The notes beneath the pieces are model-generated. The model was not told the DNA's origin. It ran no database searches and saw only the letters and a list, made by a program, of their open reading frames with translations. Made by a program: the position numbers and the translations under genes. From Helicoverpa zea (lineage: Eukaryota > Arthropoda > Insecta > Lepidoptera > Noctuidae): 64,000 bases of DNA. Of the stretch, positions 36,974 to 48,108 are shown piece by piece; within the stretch, counting starts at the first letter, position 1; each line of letters starts with the position of its first letter. Location of the stretch: assembly GCF_022581195.2 (NCBI RefSeq), contig NC_061482.1, positions 2,294,001 through 2,358,000 of the forward strand, read 5' to 3'.

Positions 36974-39040
36974 GATGATGAATTGGGGTGTTCGGATACC
37001 TACCCGGTTTTTCAGATAGGCAAACTGTGTTGTATTTAATCCTACTAATAGACCATCACGATTTTTTTAGGGATTTATGTTTGTTACTCATACATTTGAT
37101 GTAAAATGTGGATAACCTTTCAGAATTATTGTAGTTTTATATGCAACATTTCAAAATAATGCATCTGTCTATCTCTACATGGAATTTCGTTATATCTCAT
37201 TTAACATGTTTACTTCATTCCTAAATTAATTGTGAATGTTTTGTTATTTATGTGCACGAAATAGATGTGCAAACATAAATAATATTTACATGTTACTATT
37301 AAAAGGTCCTGCCCAAACAATAACTGCAAGTAATGAAGCTAGCAATAAGCTTTTCGGACTAACAGCAAAACTAAATTCTTAGTATCATTCATTTCGTAAC
37401 ACTATGGAAAATTAGATTCCAAATGAGAAAGTTGAAAATAAATAATTATGGCTGCCTACTCAGCTAATACTTTTCATTCATTAAAATAAGTAAAGCAGTA
37501 TTTATTAATTTACCAATATGTTGGGAGGTTTTCTATGAATAAAACAAGAAATATAATTTTATATTTTTATTTACAATGCGCATAATGAAAATAGCGAACA
37601 TTGGTACTGAAATATTCATATATCATTCATTCATGTTACAAATAATTAATATTAACGTACAGATTATTTATAACTATCTAGACATGTTACGAGACTTGAC
37701 GAAAATATATAATTATTTATCACAATATTCTTATGGTTAATAAATTGAACTAAATATTTACAAATTTGGTTAATAGTTTAACTAACAATGAAATGTTTAG
37801 CCTTGTTGTATGCGGCTAACTTTGACGCTTTGAATATAAAATATAGATGTGAATAGGTACGACATCTAAGTTGGAAAGACTATCGGTTATATTAAGAGTG
37901 CCTATATCATGTTGTCTTATGGACCTGTAGTTACATAAGGTCATTATTATCCTTCGGCGACTGATATATTAGCACAATACACTAGATTGAACACATTACA
38001 AGACTAACGACTAAGAAATTTATACTTGTACACGAAGATTCAAAAGGCTTGCAAGGCAGGGTCGAGTTATGCTGTACAATAGTGAGTAGTTTATTTAAAA
38101 TGGAAGGATTCAACAGCTGTTTGCATCAAAAACGTAGAAATATTATTCGTAAAATTGAAATCAAAATACACGTAGATAAGCAATACGTTTTACGAACACA
38201 TGATATTAACGTTTTTGAAGCAATCAACTGCTAGGATTTTGCGCAGCATAAAGAAAATGAGACGAATTTTGTCAAAAAAAAATGAGAATCGTACTTTTCA
38301 GTCTGAGAGTAAAATTTTCCCAATTTTAAAAGCCAAAATCTCCCATTTACCACGCAAAATCCCTTAAAATACAAAAACTAAGGTATACATTTTAAACAAA
38401 AAAAATTCCAAGTACTATTTTAAGCTAAGTTCACTGAATTGCAACTCATATTACATAATTATGAGTCACATTAAAGGTACGATTTGAATCCTTACGGCCG
38501 GCTGCAACTGTGTTGTTGGCATACAAACCAGTAGTGCAGCTGCGGCCGACTTCAAGAATTCAAAACATACCTTTATGAATTACAGGATAAAAAATATTAC
38601 AATTTCACATACGTCACTAAAATATCGTCGTTGTATTTATTTACAAATAAGCTGCAGACCAAAATCCGTAATTAATGTAAATCTTAGTGTTATATTTCAA
38701 AAAGCCGTGCCTTGCCTATATACACAAAATTAAGTGTAGACGTGCAACAACTCGTCAAAATTGAGCGTATGAGTATTAACTGATAGTCATGAAATTTTTA
38801 TGTGAAATCGAATAAAAAAATGACGTCGTAATCTATGAACTTAAATGTATCACAGTGTGGGCTGACTATTTCATATAAGTGCTGCTTCCATGAACCCGGG
38901 AATATATTTCCTTCATATATGTACCTTCATACGTATCAAGCAAGCGCTATGCAGTCACTCTATGAGACAGTACCACTGGTTCGCTCCTAAAACACATATA
39001 AATAATTTGTGAAGTGCACCCAACTTATTCAATGAACTAA

Positions 39041-39138
39041 GGGTGAGTTGCACCATGTAGTTTGAACGATATCCAGCCGTCAAATTGCCGCCAATTGGTC
39101 AAACCAACCAATGGTTAGGATCATTGTGCAACCCATCC
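39041..39138. mobile_element. small MITE, GGGTGAGTTGCAC ends
   Basis: Left end AGGGTGAGTTGCACC, right end GTGCAACCCATCCT, about 98 bp apart and nearly inverted. Typical of short moth MITEs. Confidence 0.45.
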
Positions 39139-39902
39139 TACGTAAGTTACAGTAATCTTAGTACAATTCCCAGAAAAAATACAAAATATGTTTTTTTTTG
39201 TTTTGATCGAGTTTCCTTATAAATTTTACAACCGCCAAAAAGTATGACTTGCATGCATATTACATCGGCGAGTTAAAATCATTCATTTATACATATTTTT
39301 TTATAATCAGCTTTACTTTTTAATATGATACAATGTCGATAATTATTTACAATAAAAAAGTACCTAAATTATTCTGTCCCGTAGTCACAAAATGTTATTA
39401 ATTAAAAGTAATCGTTTTTAGGAAAATAAGCAATTTGTATGAAAATATTATACAGCTACATTTCTTAGACAGCAATGCTATTTTATACAGCTTTTACGAT
39501 ATCAGAAAATAAACTAAGATTCTTATTAAAATTATACAGTCCAATTAAAAAAATATGTAGAGCAAGGCCTCAAAAATGTAAACCTTTCATTGGAGAATAT
39601 ATTATTTTCAATGAAGAATCATCTCATATTGTTGGGAACTAAACGTCAGTTATATTCACAAGAAATCACAAGACAGTCATTAATAATGAATTCCAACTAA
39701 ATATATGTAATGTCATTTTCGAAGTTAAATTCGAAGGCTATTGTGGTATCTTCGGAAATCCGCAATTTAGTGAAATCGGTCGTCCGTCAAATCCAAAGTG
39801 ATTATACATTTGTTGGCCGTGACCATAATGTCATTAGCAGTATCACTTTCGAACCATGGAAAAATCTTTCGGGCCCAAGTTTACCTGTAACATGAGCATC
39901 AG

Positions 39903-40005
39903 TTTTCTTAAAACCATTGTTAACTTTGAAACTTGAACGTGAAAATTCATAGTAAACCGTTGTTTTATGAAAACTGTCGGTTATGTTAACGGTGATATTG
40001 GACCT
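39903..40005. repeat. dispersed repeat, copy 1
   Basis: Shares GTGAAAATTCATAGTAAAC, TTGTTTTATGAAAACTG and flanking AAAACCATT-type sequence with the segment at 61500-61605. Same orientation in both places. Confidence 0.5.
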
Positions 40006-40007
40006 AA

Positions 40008-40095
40008 GTGTTATTACAAAAAGTTCACATGAAAGATAAATTTGAACAGAAAATTTTCTTAAACATTTGTCTGCTTAAGTTTTTTGTAATAACAC
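40008..40095. mobile_element. 88-bp hairpin MITE, TTATTACAAAAA ends
   Basis: GTGTTATTACAAAAA at 40008-40022 is the exact inverse of the right end (40081-40095). The termini resemble those of the element at 41875. Confidence 0.65.
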
Positions 40096-40742
40096 TAGTT
40101 AGGTTTAAAACACTACTTTTTAAACCTTATTGCGGTATAATAATGTACCTTTTCGCAAATTCGAATGTGACACTGCAATCATCGAAAAACATACACTTAA
40201 TTTAATATTTACAATGTTATCACGATCGACTATAAGCTGAAGACTTATTTAATTAATGCGGGTTTCAATAACCGATCCATCTGTTGTTTTCCGATTAGAT
40301 ATGATATTGAAATCCGACATAATTAATATTTAGCTGATGTCAGAATTCTATTTTCAATCGAAAAACAAACGATGGATAGGCAATTGCAACCCGCAGATAC
40401 ACAGCTACAATTTAACGAGTAAAATTGCCATACAAACATATTTTTAAACAATCTTTAGCTCAGTATAAAAGTTCAATAACTTTATAAAACTACACCTATG
40501 AGGGAGATTAATGTAAAGCGTAAAAAGTTAAAAATGGAAGGTTTAACTTTGACCTTTGTTCAGTATCCTAAGGCTTGGCGAGATGGCAAAATGGAAAGTT
40601 TCGGAGATTTAAGCCACCTAAGTGCCGTGTTAATCGTTACTGATAACAATATGCATATTATGTAAGTGTACTCAGTTATTTGTAGTGATTTGACAACCCG
40701 TTAGAAGGTCATAGATACAATAAACGACTCGTGACGGCATAC

Positions 40743-40895
40743 CACACTAATATTATAAAGGCGAAAGTGTGTGATTGTGTATATTTGTTACATGTTCACG
40801 TTATAATGGCCGAACGGATTATAACTTATCCCGGTGCAGGAAGTTGTTCCCCCAGGAAACGGGAAAACCACTGCCGGGAGGCTCATTATAATACT
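40743..40895 (+). mobile_element. Helitron-like element, degraded
   Basis: Starts with CACTAATATTATAAAGGCGA and AAGTGTGTGATTGTG, and continues with ATGGCCGAACGGATTATA. Matches the 5' end of the element family; the CTAG end is not clear. Confidence 0.45.
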
Positions 40896-41874
40896 TATTT
40901 TGAAATGGATGGGATTTACTCAGACCTCAGGCCTTAGTAACAAATAAATTTACCTCCAACGGGTTGCCAATATACCACAATGAATCTTAACATACCTATC
41001 ACAGAATAGTACTAGTGATTAACATGTAAAGTGCATATAAGTGTGTATTAAATGCATAACTTTAAATAGTAATGGTGCTCGATGTATATACGCGTAATAA
41101 TATAGATGAATATGTATCTAATATATTTATGCAAATATGTGTTATAATATGGATACTATTTAAACACTGGTATATGTGAATCTCACTACAGATCTAAGGC
41201 ATATATGTGTTACAAGTGTTGGAAGCATATTTCATGTATAAAAACATTAATTACTATAAATAGTGCGTATTAAAACCGAATTTATATCGAAATGGTTCAC
41301 TTTTGACTTTAAATCGCACTATGTTTAATATTTTTTGTTGTTCACTGTGACAAATTGAATATACAACAGTATACTATTGAATGCTAGGAAAAATGGTGAC
41401 CGTTCGATATAGCGGCGTCAATTTTAAACAATTTCATACTTTGTACTTCTACACTATATATTTCGTGGTATATATAAATAAATATAAGATAATTAGATAC
41501 TAATGTATGATTAACAAATAACATGAAATAATTAGGGTGTTAATTGTAAACTTTATGAATTAATGTGTCCACTACCGTGAAATTCAAATGTGCGCGAAAT
41601 TACCAATTATTTTATTTCATAATGTAAAGTTTACCGCAAGAATATAAATAAACTTACATATTAAATACATATGAAACAATAACAATTAGATTCACAGTAT
41701 TTTATAATTATTTATTTTAGTTTTTTTTAGCATAGACAAATATTGTACTATTTTTTTAGACGTGTCAATTACAACAGATAAAAAATTCCTGTGAAGGCAT
41801 TCAATTGGTGTATGAGTCAATATATCAATATTATAATGTAACTAGCTACACTTTAACTTTTAAAATACTTACCG

Positions 41875-42015
41875 TCTTACCACAAAAACTTTTTAACGTC
41901 ATTTTAAGACTTGTCTAAAAAAATGTCAAATTATGACGTTGACATATGGTTCATTTTGGAGCCACATTTTTTTTAGACAAGTTTAAAACAGTGGTTTAAG
42001 TTTTTGTAGTAAGGC
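41875..42015. mobile_element. hairpin MITE, TTACYACAAAAACTT ends
   Basis: Left arm TCTTACCACAAAAACTT and AGACTTGTCTAAAAAAATGT pair with the right arm ending AGTTTTTGTAGTAAGGC, in which ACATTTTTTTTAGACAAGT mirrors the inner part. About 141 bp. Confidence 0.65.
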
Positions 42016-43756
42016 CAATATAATTTAACTTTGTGTGTGTTTGTCTTATATAAATATTATTACATACTGAGTAATAATATATTCTGGTTGATAGATGATA
42101 TAAAAGTTCAAAAATCGTGAACACTCGAAATGACGCGAGTATATAGTTATGAGGTATGTAAATATATATAAATGTATGTATGTCTATTCTACGCAAAACT
42201 ATTTCTAGCGTGTTTTCTATTCAAGCTTTTACTTGTAAAGATAAATATATAAACCCAAGTCGGTGTTTTTTGGCTTTTTAAGTACACTGGGTGTTAGTTT
42301 CTGTATGTATAATTATCTGGTAATCCATATAAATAAGATGCGCTCTATGTATCACAAATAATAGTCAAAAACTGTCTTTGAAATTAGAATTAAAGAAAAT
42401 AAAAGTGTAGTAAAGTATTTTCTTTCAACCAATTTTATCGTCTAGGCTTTATAAAAATGTTTTTTGTTTATGTTGGCGCACCTTAGAAAGTACATAACGA
42501 AGCATGTAACTATATTATGACCATATGACTTGGTGTTTTTTTGCCATTACATATTAAACCTAAATACCTTTAGAACAAGGTGCAATACGTATATACAGGC
42601 TCGGGTTTATATGTATTCACTGATTACTGGAGGGACTTCCCTTGAGAAACTATTAAATATATGTAGTAAATATTAATATTAAGGCATGAAAACTACTTGA
42701 TCATACAACTCCTATGTAAATGGCTAGTATTGTTTAAAACTTGCTCACTATTTTGATATAATTTCTATTGTAATTTTATTTATATACAAGGTGTTGATTT
42801 GCATTTGTGCCATACGTCAGCAGGAGGACATAAAATACGTAAATAATCGATTGGAATTACAGTTAACGGGAAATAGTTAATATGCGCTGCTTTTTATGTC
42901 ATTGTAATGTCATAGTATTTCAGGAATAATCCAATTTTATGAATGAAATTCATGAGTGATCATTGCGAATGCTTTGTGTTTACGTTTGTATGAGGGCGCA
43001 GCACAGTTTTGAGGCCAGTAACACACGCGCCGAGTTTGAAAACGGGTAGGTGGCATTGACGAATTTCCGAAAAAAAATTAAAATCAAAAATTTTCGTACC
43101 AATTTTTTTGTTGATTTGGGTTGAGAATCATTAATATAATTACGTCCTTTACTATGGCACGGATGCAAATCAACAGCTTGTATAATAATGATTTGTATAT
43201 TAAGTGCACGTGTGTATCTCTTTTACTGAATCGTAGAACAGGCACATTAATGAATCATAAATCTGTTTTTTATAAATGTAATGAAGAATTGTAAAGAATA
43301 AAATTCTGTTTTGATTTTGTATGAACATTGCAATATTTATCGATCATTACATTATTTGTTCTTGAATATGTCAAATATAAAATCGCAAAATTACTTGAAT
43401 AATTAATGTATATAATGTCGAATTTTATGTGAAAAATGTATGTATAAAATGTAATATCTAGGTATGTATCTAGCGAATATGTAACTACATAATAGAAAGG
43501 AATTTGCATGCTGTATGTATTATCAAAATGTAAAGGTACTGTTGTTATATTATGATAACTAAATTCATATAAAAATGTATATGACACTGTGTATGTATGT
43601 CTGTATATGTGAATAGTTTAACCAATTAGGTACGTCAAAATGTTTAAAATAAAATGTTCCTTAGAAATGTGAATTTGTCACGATATAGATTTTGTTGTCA
43701 CCTGCCCAATTGTTACATTTAAGGTCAATACTTCAACTGGTAGCGGGAAATCTGTA

Positions 43757-44132
43757 CTAATATAATAATACAAACTCTTCTGGCCTGTGACTTTTCAAAT
43801 TGGAGCTACTTGTCCAATTTGAAAAATTCTTTCAGTGTTAGGGTGTGTCTACACGGTGCATGTAGCTGGAGCAAGTTAACATGCGCAAGTTACAAGAGCA
43901 GGCAGTTACAGGAGGGTGAGTATTTTGCTTCGGTACATGCGCGAGTCGCTGGACGCGCACCTTTTTAAAATGCATGTAACCTGTGCATGTGCCTCAACAT
44001 GCGCAAGCTACTTGGACCTTGTAGATGAACCCTTATATAGCCTATTTATCGCGAAAAGATATAGGATACTATTTATGAGGGTTTGTGCTGAAGTTCCCTC
44101 GGAATGCGGGTAAAACCGCTGGCAGAAGCTAG
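43757..44132 (+). mobile_element. Helitron-like element split by a MITE
   Basis: TACTAATATAATAATACAAA and GAAAAATTCTTTCAGTG form the left part. After the inserted element (43841-44032) the unit continues with TATAGCCTATTTATCGCG and ends GGTAAAACCGCTGGCAGAAG, CTAG. The related copy at 54573 shows the uninterrupted order. Confidence 0.65.
43841..44032 (+). mobile_element. PIF/Harbinger-like MITE, TTA target site, copy 1
   Basis: Inverted ends GGGTGTGTCTACACGGTGCA and (reverse strand) GGGTTCATCTACAAGGTCCA. Flanked by TTA on both sides (43838-43840 and 44033-44035). Interior has ACATGCGCAAGTTAC and GCGCGAGTCGCTGGACGCG. A 3-bp TTA/TAA duplication is typical of the PIF/Harbinger superfamily. Confidence 0.75.
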
Positions 44133-44307
44133 ATCAAATATAAAATGTTTTTTCGATGTTTTACTTAAGTTAACATTCGATATGAGGCGTGATCTCATCA
44201 TTCGCGGTTATAATATACTTCGAAGTAATTTTTGATATGCTTGTTTATCTCCGAAAGTTCTTACAATTCAAATGTAATCTGATATAGGCACTATTATATC
44301 AGCAAGA

Positions 44308-44524
44308 TGTCATTGAACATCCTTGGCAGTCGTTACGGGTAGTCAGAAGCCAGTAAGTCTGACACCAGACTAACCAACGGGTATTGGATTGCCCGGATAA
44401 CTGGGTTGAGGTCAGATATGGCAGTCGCTCCTTGTAAAGCACTGGTACTCAGCTACATCCGGTTAGACTGGAAGCCGACCCCAACATAGTAAGGAAAAAG
44501 GCTCGGATTTCGGAGGATGATGAT
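44308..44524 (+). mobile_element. SINE-A, 5'-truncated copy
   Basis: Runs from GTCATTGAACATCCTTGGCA through CAGTAAGTCTGACACCAGAC to GCCGACCCCAACATAGTAAG and GGAGGATGATGAT. The tRNA-like head is absent. Confidence 0.7.
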
Positions 44525-46300
44525 ATTCCGATTAAAAGCTACCAGTCGAAGCAATCACCTTAACCATACGATTTATTCTGAGATGAATTTCTAAATCTCG
44601 GGTCTAGTTTTTTATAGGTGTAAATGTATATGACAACTTTTAACACAGAACTTTGAAAATAAACTATTTTTTTACGAACTATCAATTTAAAAACCTTTGA
44701 AATTACTGAAGCTTCGAAAGTCTCACTATATTTGTTTATTTTCTCTTTCTTTTTCAGGCACATGAAATATTTTTGCATAGGCGAAAGGAACTATTAATGC
44801 CCGATTACTATTATTATAGTTATGCGCGATGCGCTGCGGGCCAATCCTCGCTTTACAACGCCCCGGCGCCTCACTTTATACCACAAAAGGGACCCAATAA
44901 TTACTCCTGCGCAGGTGAAGGTCAGCGCTCAAGATTCGTGCTGATGATTACATGTCAATTGATTAAAAGGCAATATTTCTTTACATGTATGTTATGTAGT
45001 TGTTTTAATATTATATTGTCATGTTCTATTTATATTTGGCTTGTTATATGAAAAATGGAAACTCGTCTTGCTATCCTAAGAATTTCTTAATGTCATAATG
45101 TAATATTGCTTTTTTATTTAAAGTTTTAATGAATACATTCTAAATCTAAGTGTTTGATAAAGCATTTAGCGAAGTTTTATGAGACACGCGTAGTGTACGT
45201 GCCTATACTCTTCTGCACACTTGGGTAATAGATAAAAATGGTTCTCACATCACGTTTTCATTACTTAGTAATTCGTCAGCTGTTATTCAAGTCACTATCA
45301 TAAAATTTGGACGTGGATATCGTAAATTAAATATTATGTATAAAAATCTAAGAGTAAATGAAAGGAAACCTGAGGCCTAGGGATACTGGTTCGCTAAGTT
45401 TTCATACAAAATTGCTCGGAATAAAAAATATTGCAAATTGAACACTAGAGTCATTGCAAGGGCCTTACTAGTCCACCTGAGTAAGTTACGTCCTACCCTT
45501 AAATGTACATTAAAAACTTGTCTCGTAAAGACCTATCAATGTGCGTTTTAAGATTCTAGAATTATTTATAAAGTGTGAAATACAATATAAACAGACGTCA
45601 TATAACAATAGCCCCGTTCCCAACCCTTGACACTGACATAAAATTTTGAGTATGGTGGACCAAAATGGTGGTTTCATTTGCAATTTTAGGCGAAAGGCTA
45701 CTCAAGTCAATCATTGCATACTGAACTTAATTGCCACTGTTTAAGGTACACATTAATTTGCAACTTTGGAACGAGATTTTTTTGTATCATTTTTTAAGTA
45801 ATTTTGAGCTTTATATAATGGAAATAAAGTTCAGAATCCAACAATGCTACGTGCCTCAGCCAGAGTGTACAATACTTTACAATTGGGGTACTTACAACAT
45901 ACTTATTTTCTAACTGGTAACATTAACATCTCTCACGGGTTTTATTGCTTCATTTCAAATTCGTGTTAATTAGCTAAAGAACGATTTCGGGCCACTTTAC
46001 TTAAAATTAATAAAAACAATATAAAATCGTCAGTGAATTGAGCATAGTCTGAATACGACTTGCGTTCAGAAAGTTCGAAATTATTATTATGTTGAATTCA
46101 TTTAGAAATATGGGAGATTATCTAGGCAAGTTCAGAAACTTCGTCTATGTAGAATTTAGTGAAAAGTAGCAAATAGTATGTCCAATGGTCGATAATTCCT
46201 TTGCTGAACTTGACTGGAAACTCTCCCACGTTTCTAAATTACATACCGTTTTATATACATTTACAATCTTGTAAAAGCAATGACCTCATCGAAGTCTATG
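44525..46300. other. intergenic DNA without recognised elements
   Basis: Mostly AT-rich. One GC-richer patch (44810-44950) has a plus-strand polypyrimidine-CAG at 44759 followed by an open frame to 45051, and on the minus strand a CCTGCGCAG acceptor-like site. Neither could be tied to a gene (see findings). Confidence 0.35.
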
Positions 46301-46639
46301 GGCGTATCTTCACTTGAAATACAGCGTACATAAGTCATTTTAAGACTAGAAGTTAAGGGTCGTATGATCAGAAATGTGCATGGTATATAATTCATTATAA
46401 GTACACTTCATGGCTGAAAAGAGTAAACGCCAGAAGTCAAACATCGTATCTTTACATAAGACAGAGTCCATACATTATTCCAGCAAAATGAACTTACATA
46501 GAACTCACAAAAAAATAACCATAATGAAAAATGATATTCTCCACTTAAAACAATGTATAGACATGCCACAAGATGGACACCCAAATAAAAAAAAATCGTA
46601 TCCCAACATAAAACAGCGTAAACACGATATTTAATTTGA

Positions 46640-46860
46640 ACACACTTCTAGACTTAAAAGTCGTCATTAAAAGGGTCGTAAGTCGTGAGGTCGGCTTTAA
46701 AAGGTCGAAAGCGCGAGCGAAAAGTCACTAAGTCCGAAAAAAAATTTAAATGAGTTATAAATGTCATCAAAATCACAATCACAATGTCATCAAGGTGACA
46801 TTGATAACTAATTTCCTTCTTTTTCGGACTTAGTGACTTTTCGCTCTACGGGGACGATAT
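46640..46860. repeat. inverted repeat around TCACTAAGTCCG
   Basis: GCGAAAAGTCACTAAGTCCG (about 46719-46738) and its reverse complement CGGACTTAGTGACTTTTCGC (about 46826-46845) are separated by roughly 87 bp that contain two ATGTCATCAA motifs and GGTGACATTGAT. This is a large imperfect hairpin, possibly the end structure of the neighbouring repeat block. Confidence 0.6.
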
Positions 46861-46970
46861 CCCAACAAAAACCCGCGACTAACTAAAACGACTTATTTCA
46901 ACCATACAACATGAAGATACGCCCAGATTGCACAAAAAAGAGTCGCAAGCGCATATACGACATACCATTT

Positions 46971-47230
46971 CATAAAAAGGTATTACATACTTTTAAAAAA
47001 GCGCTTAAATTTCATAAGGTCGTAAGTGCATATAAAGCAGTATTTTGTTTGTCATACCCAGACGGGGTGGGTAAGAAAGCGCGTATTTTTCATAAGTGCA
47101 TATAAAACAGTATTTCGTTTGTCATACCCAGACGGGGTGGATAAGAAAGCGCGATATTTCATAAGAAAAAGATCGTAAGTGCATATAAAACAGTACATTG
47201 TTTGTCATACCCAGACGGGATGGGTTCCAA
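46971..47230. repeat. tandem repeat, about 3.5 units of 69-78 bp
   Basis: Units start with CATAAG at 47013, 47091 and 47160. Each carries GTGCATATAAARCAGTA and GTTTGTCATACCCAGACGGG, and the first two also AAGAAAGCGCG. A decayed unit precedes the first. The last unit runs into a GC-rich segment (47220-47360) that reads like a fragment of coding sequence on either strand but could not be assigned. Confidence 0.75.
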
Positions 47231-47679
47231 TCGGGGCTGGCGGCCGGTGTTATGGTCGATGGAGAAGCGGGGTCTCTTCACCTTCAGTGCTGCCCCACCG
47301 GGTGGGGCGGCGTTCGCTACATTTGTTTGTGCAGCAGGATACGTTTTGACCTGCCTGGAATGTCCATTATAAAATATTAGACATACATTTTTGAAAGATG
47401 GTCGTGAAAAGGTAAAGTACTCTTGCGCTTTGCTTGGCTCGTCTTAGCGGTGGTACTCCCACGCCACCAGAAACGATCGTAAAATAGTATGGTAGTCATT
47501 TTGCCCGTTAAGTAGCGTAATTTGTTAAGACTATTTTTTGAGAATAATTAGTATTCTTTAATGTTGTGTTTTAAATACGTTGTCCCTTCATTTTTATTCA
47601 TGTACAATATTATTGGAGACCGGAGAGCATATAAATATCGGTCCCGATATCTCTTTACATCCAATTTATCATCGTGCCC

Positions 47680-47775
47680 AATAGCTGTTCTGTCGGGCTA
47701 TGAGAGTAAAGCAATAGTGAGTGCACTTGTGTCCAAGCAAATGCATGTTCATGCACTATAATGTCATGCACCGAC
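47680..47775 (+). mobile_element. SINE-C fragment
   Basis: GAGAGTAAAGCAATAGTGAG, TGCACTTGTGTCC and CACTATAATGTC match the SINE-C body seen in reverse at 62310-62622. Confidence 0.55.
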
Positions 47776-47867
47776 ATAAAAACAGTCACCAAGAGCAACG
47801 ATTGGATAGGACTCCATTATTATCTAAATTATCGACCAGAAAGTTTCATACAATGCTAAACAGGGTT

Positions 47868-48077
47868 ATAATTATTTTTGACTGTTCAATAATTTACCAG
47901 AAGAATTAAAGAAGTGTGAAAGTATAAATATATTTAAATCTAAATTAATACATGTAACCGATGACGTCGTCAACGCACCAGATCCAAACATTTAGGATAT
48001 TTATTATTGATATTAACTATTTGTGTCTCAGTTTAAATGAACTGTAAATGTTTTTATGAGAATAAAATTCTTTAAAC
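47868..48077 (+). mobile_element. LINE 3' remnant
   Basis: After a frame break, a reading frame LFNNLPEELKKCESINIFK, then SKLIHV, runs to a stop near 47994. This resembles the C-terminal end of LINE reverse-transcriptase ORFs (x-NxLP-xxL motif). It is followed by AATAAAATTCTTTAAA, a 3' tail. Only the very end is left. Confidence 0.35.
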
Positions 48078-48108
48078 CTATCGTTTACTCTTCAATTATA
48101 TAACATAC

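Larger units (their letters stand above)
37300..43700. other. 6.4 kb AT-rich block, few recognisable repeats
   Basis: Unlike its neighbours this stretch has no SINE copies. Apart from three small MITE-like hairpins and one Helitron-like remnant (listed separately) I see no mobile element and no convincing ORF. It has numerous ATTTA-like, poly-A/T and AATAAA motifs. That would fit a long 3' UTR or a transcript with no coding potential, but it could equally be plain intergenic DNA. Strand cannot be decided. Confidence 0.4.

Noticed and set aside
43270..43587. 105-codon minus-strand ORF in AT-rich DNA
   Set aside because: Tyr/Ile/Asn-rich translation of low-complexity DNA, with no start context, domain or splice support.
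46410..46634. 74-codon Lys-rich plus-strand ORF after a TATATAA motif
   Set aside because: Lies in the repeat block and shares its motifs; low-complexity composition, no family.
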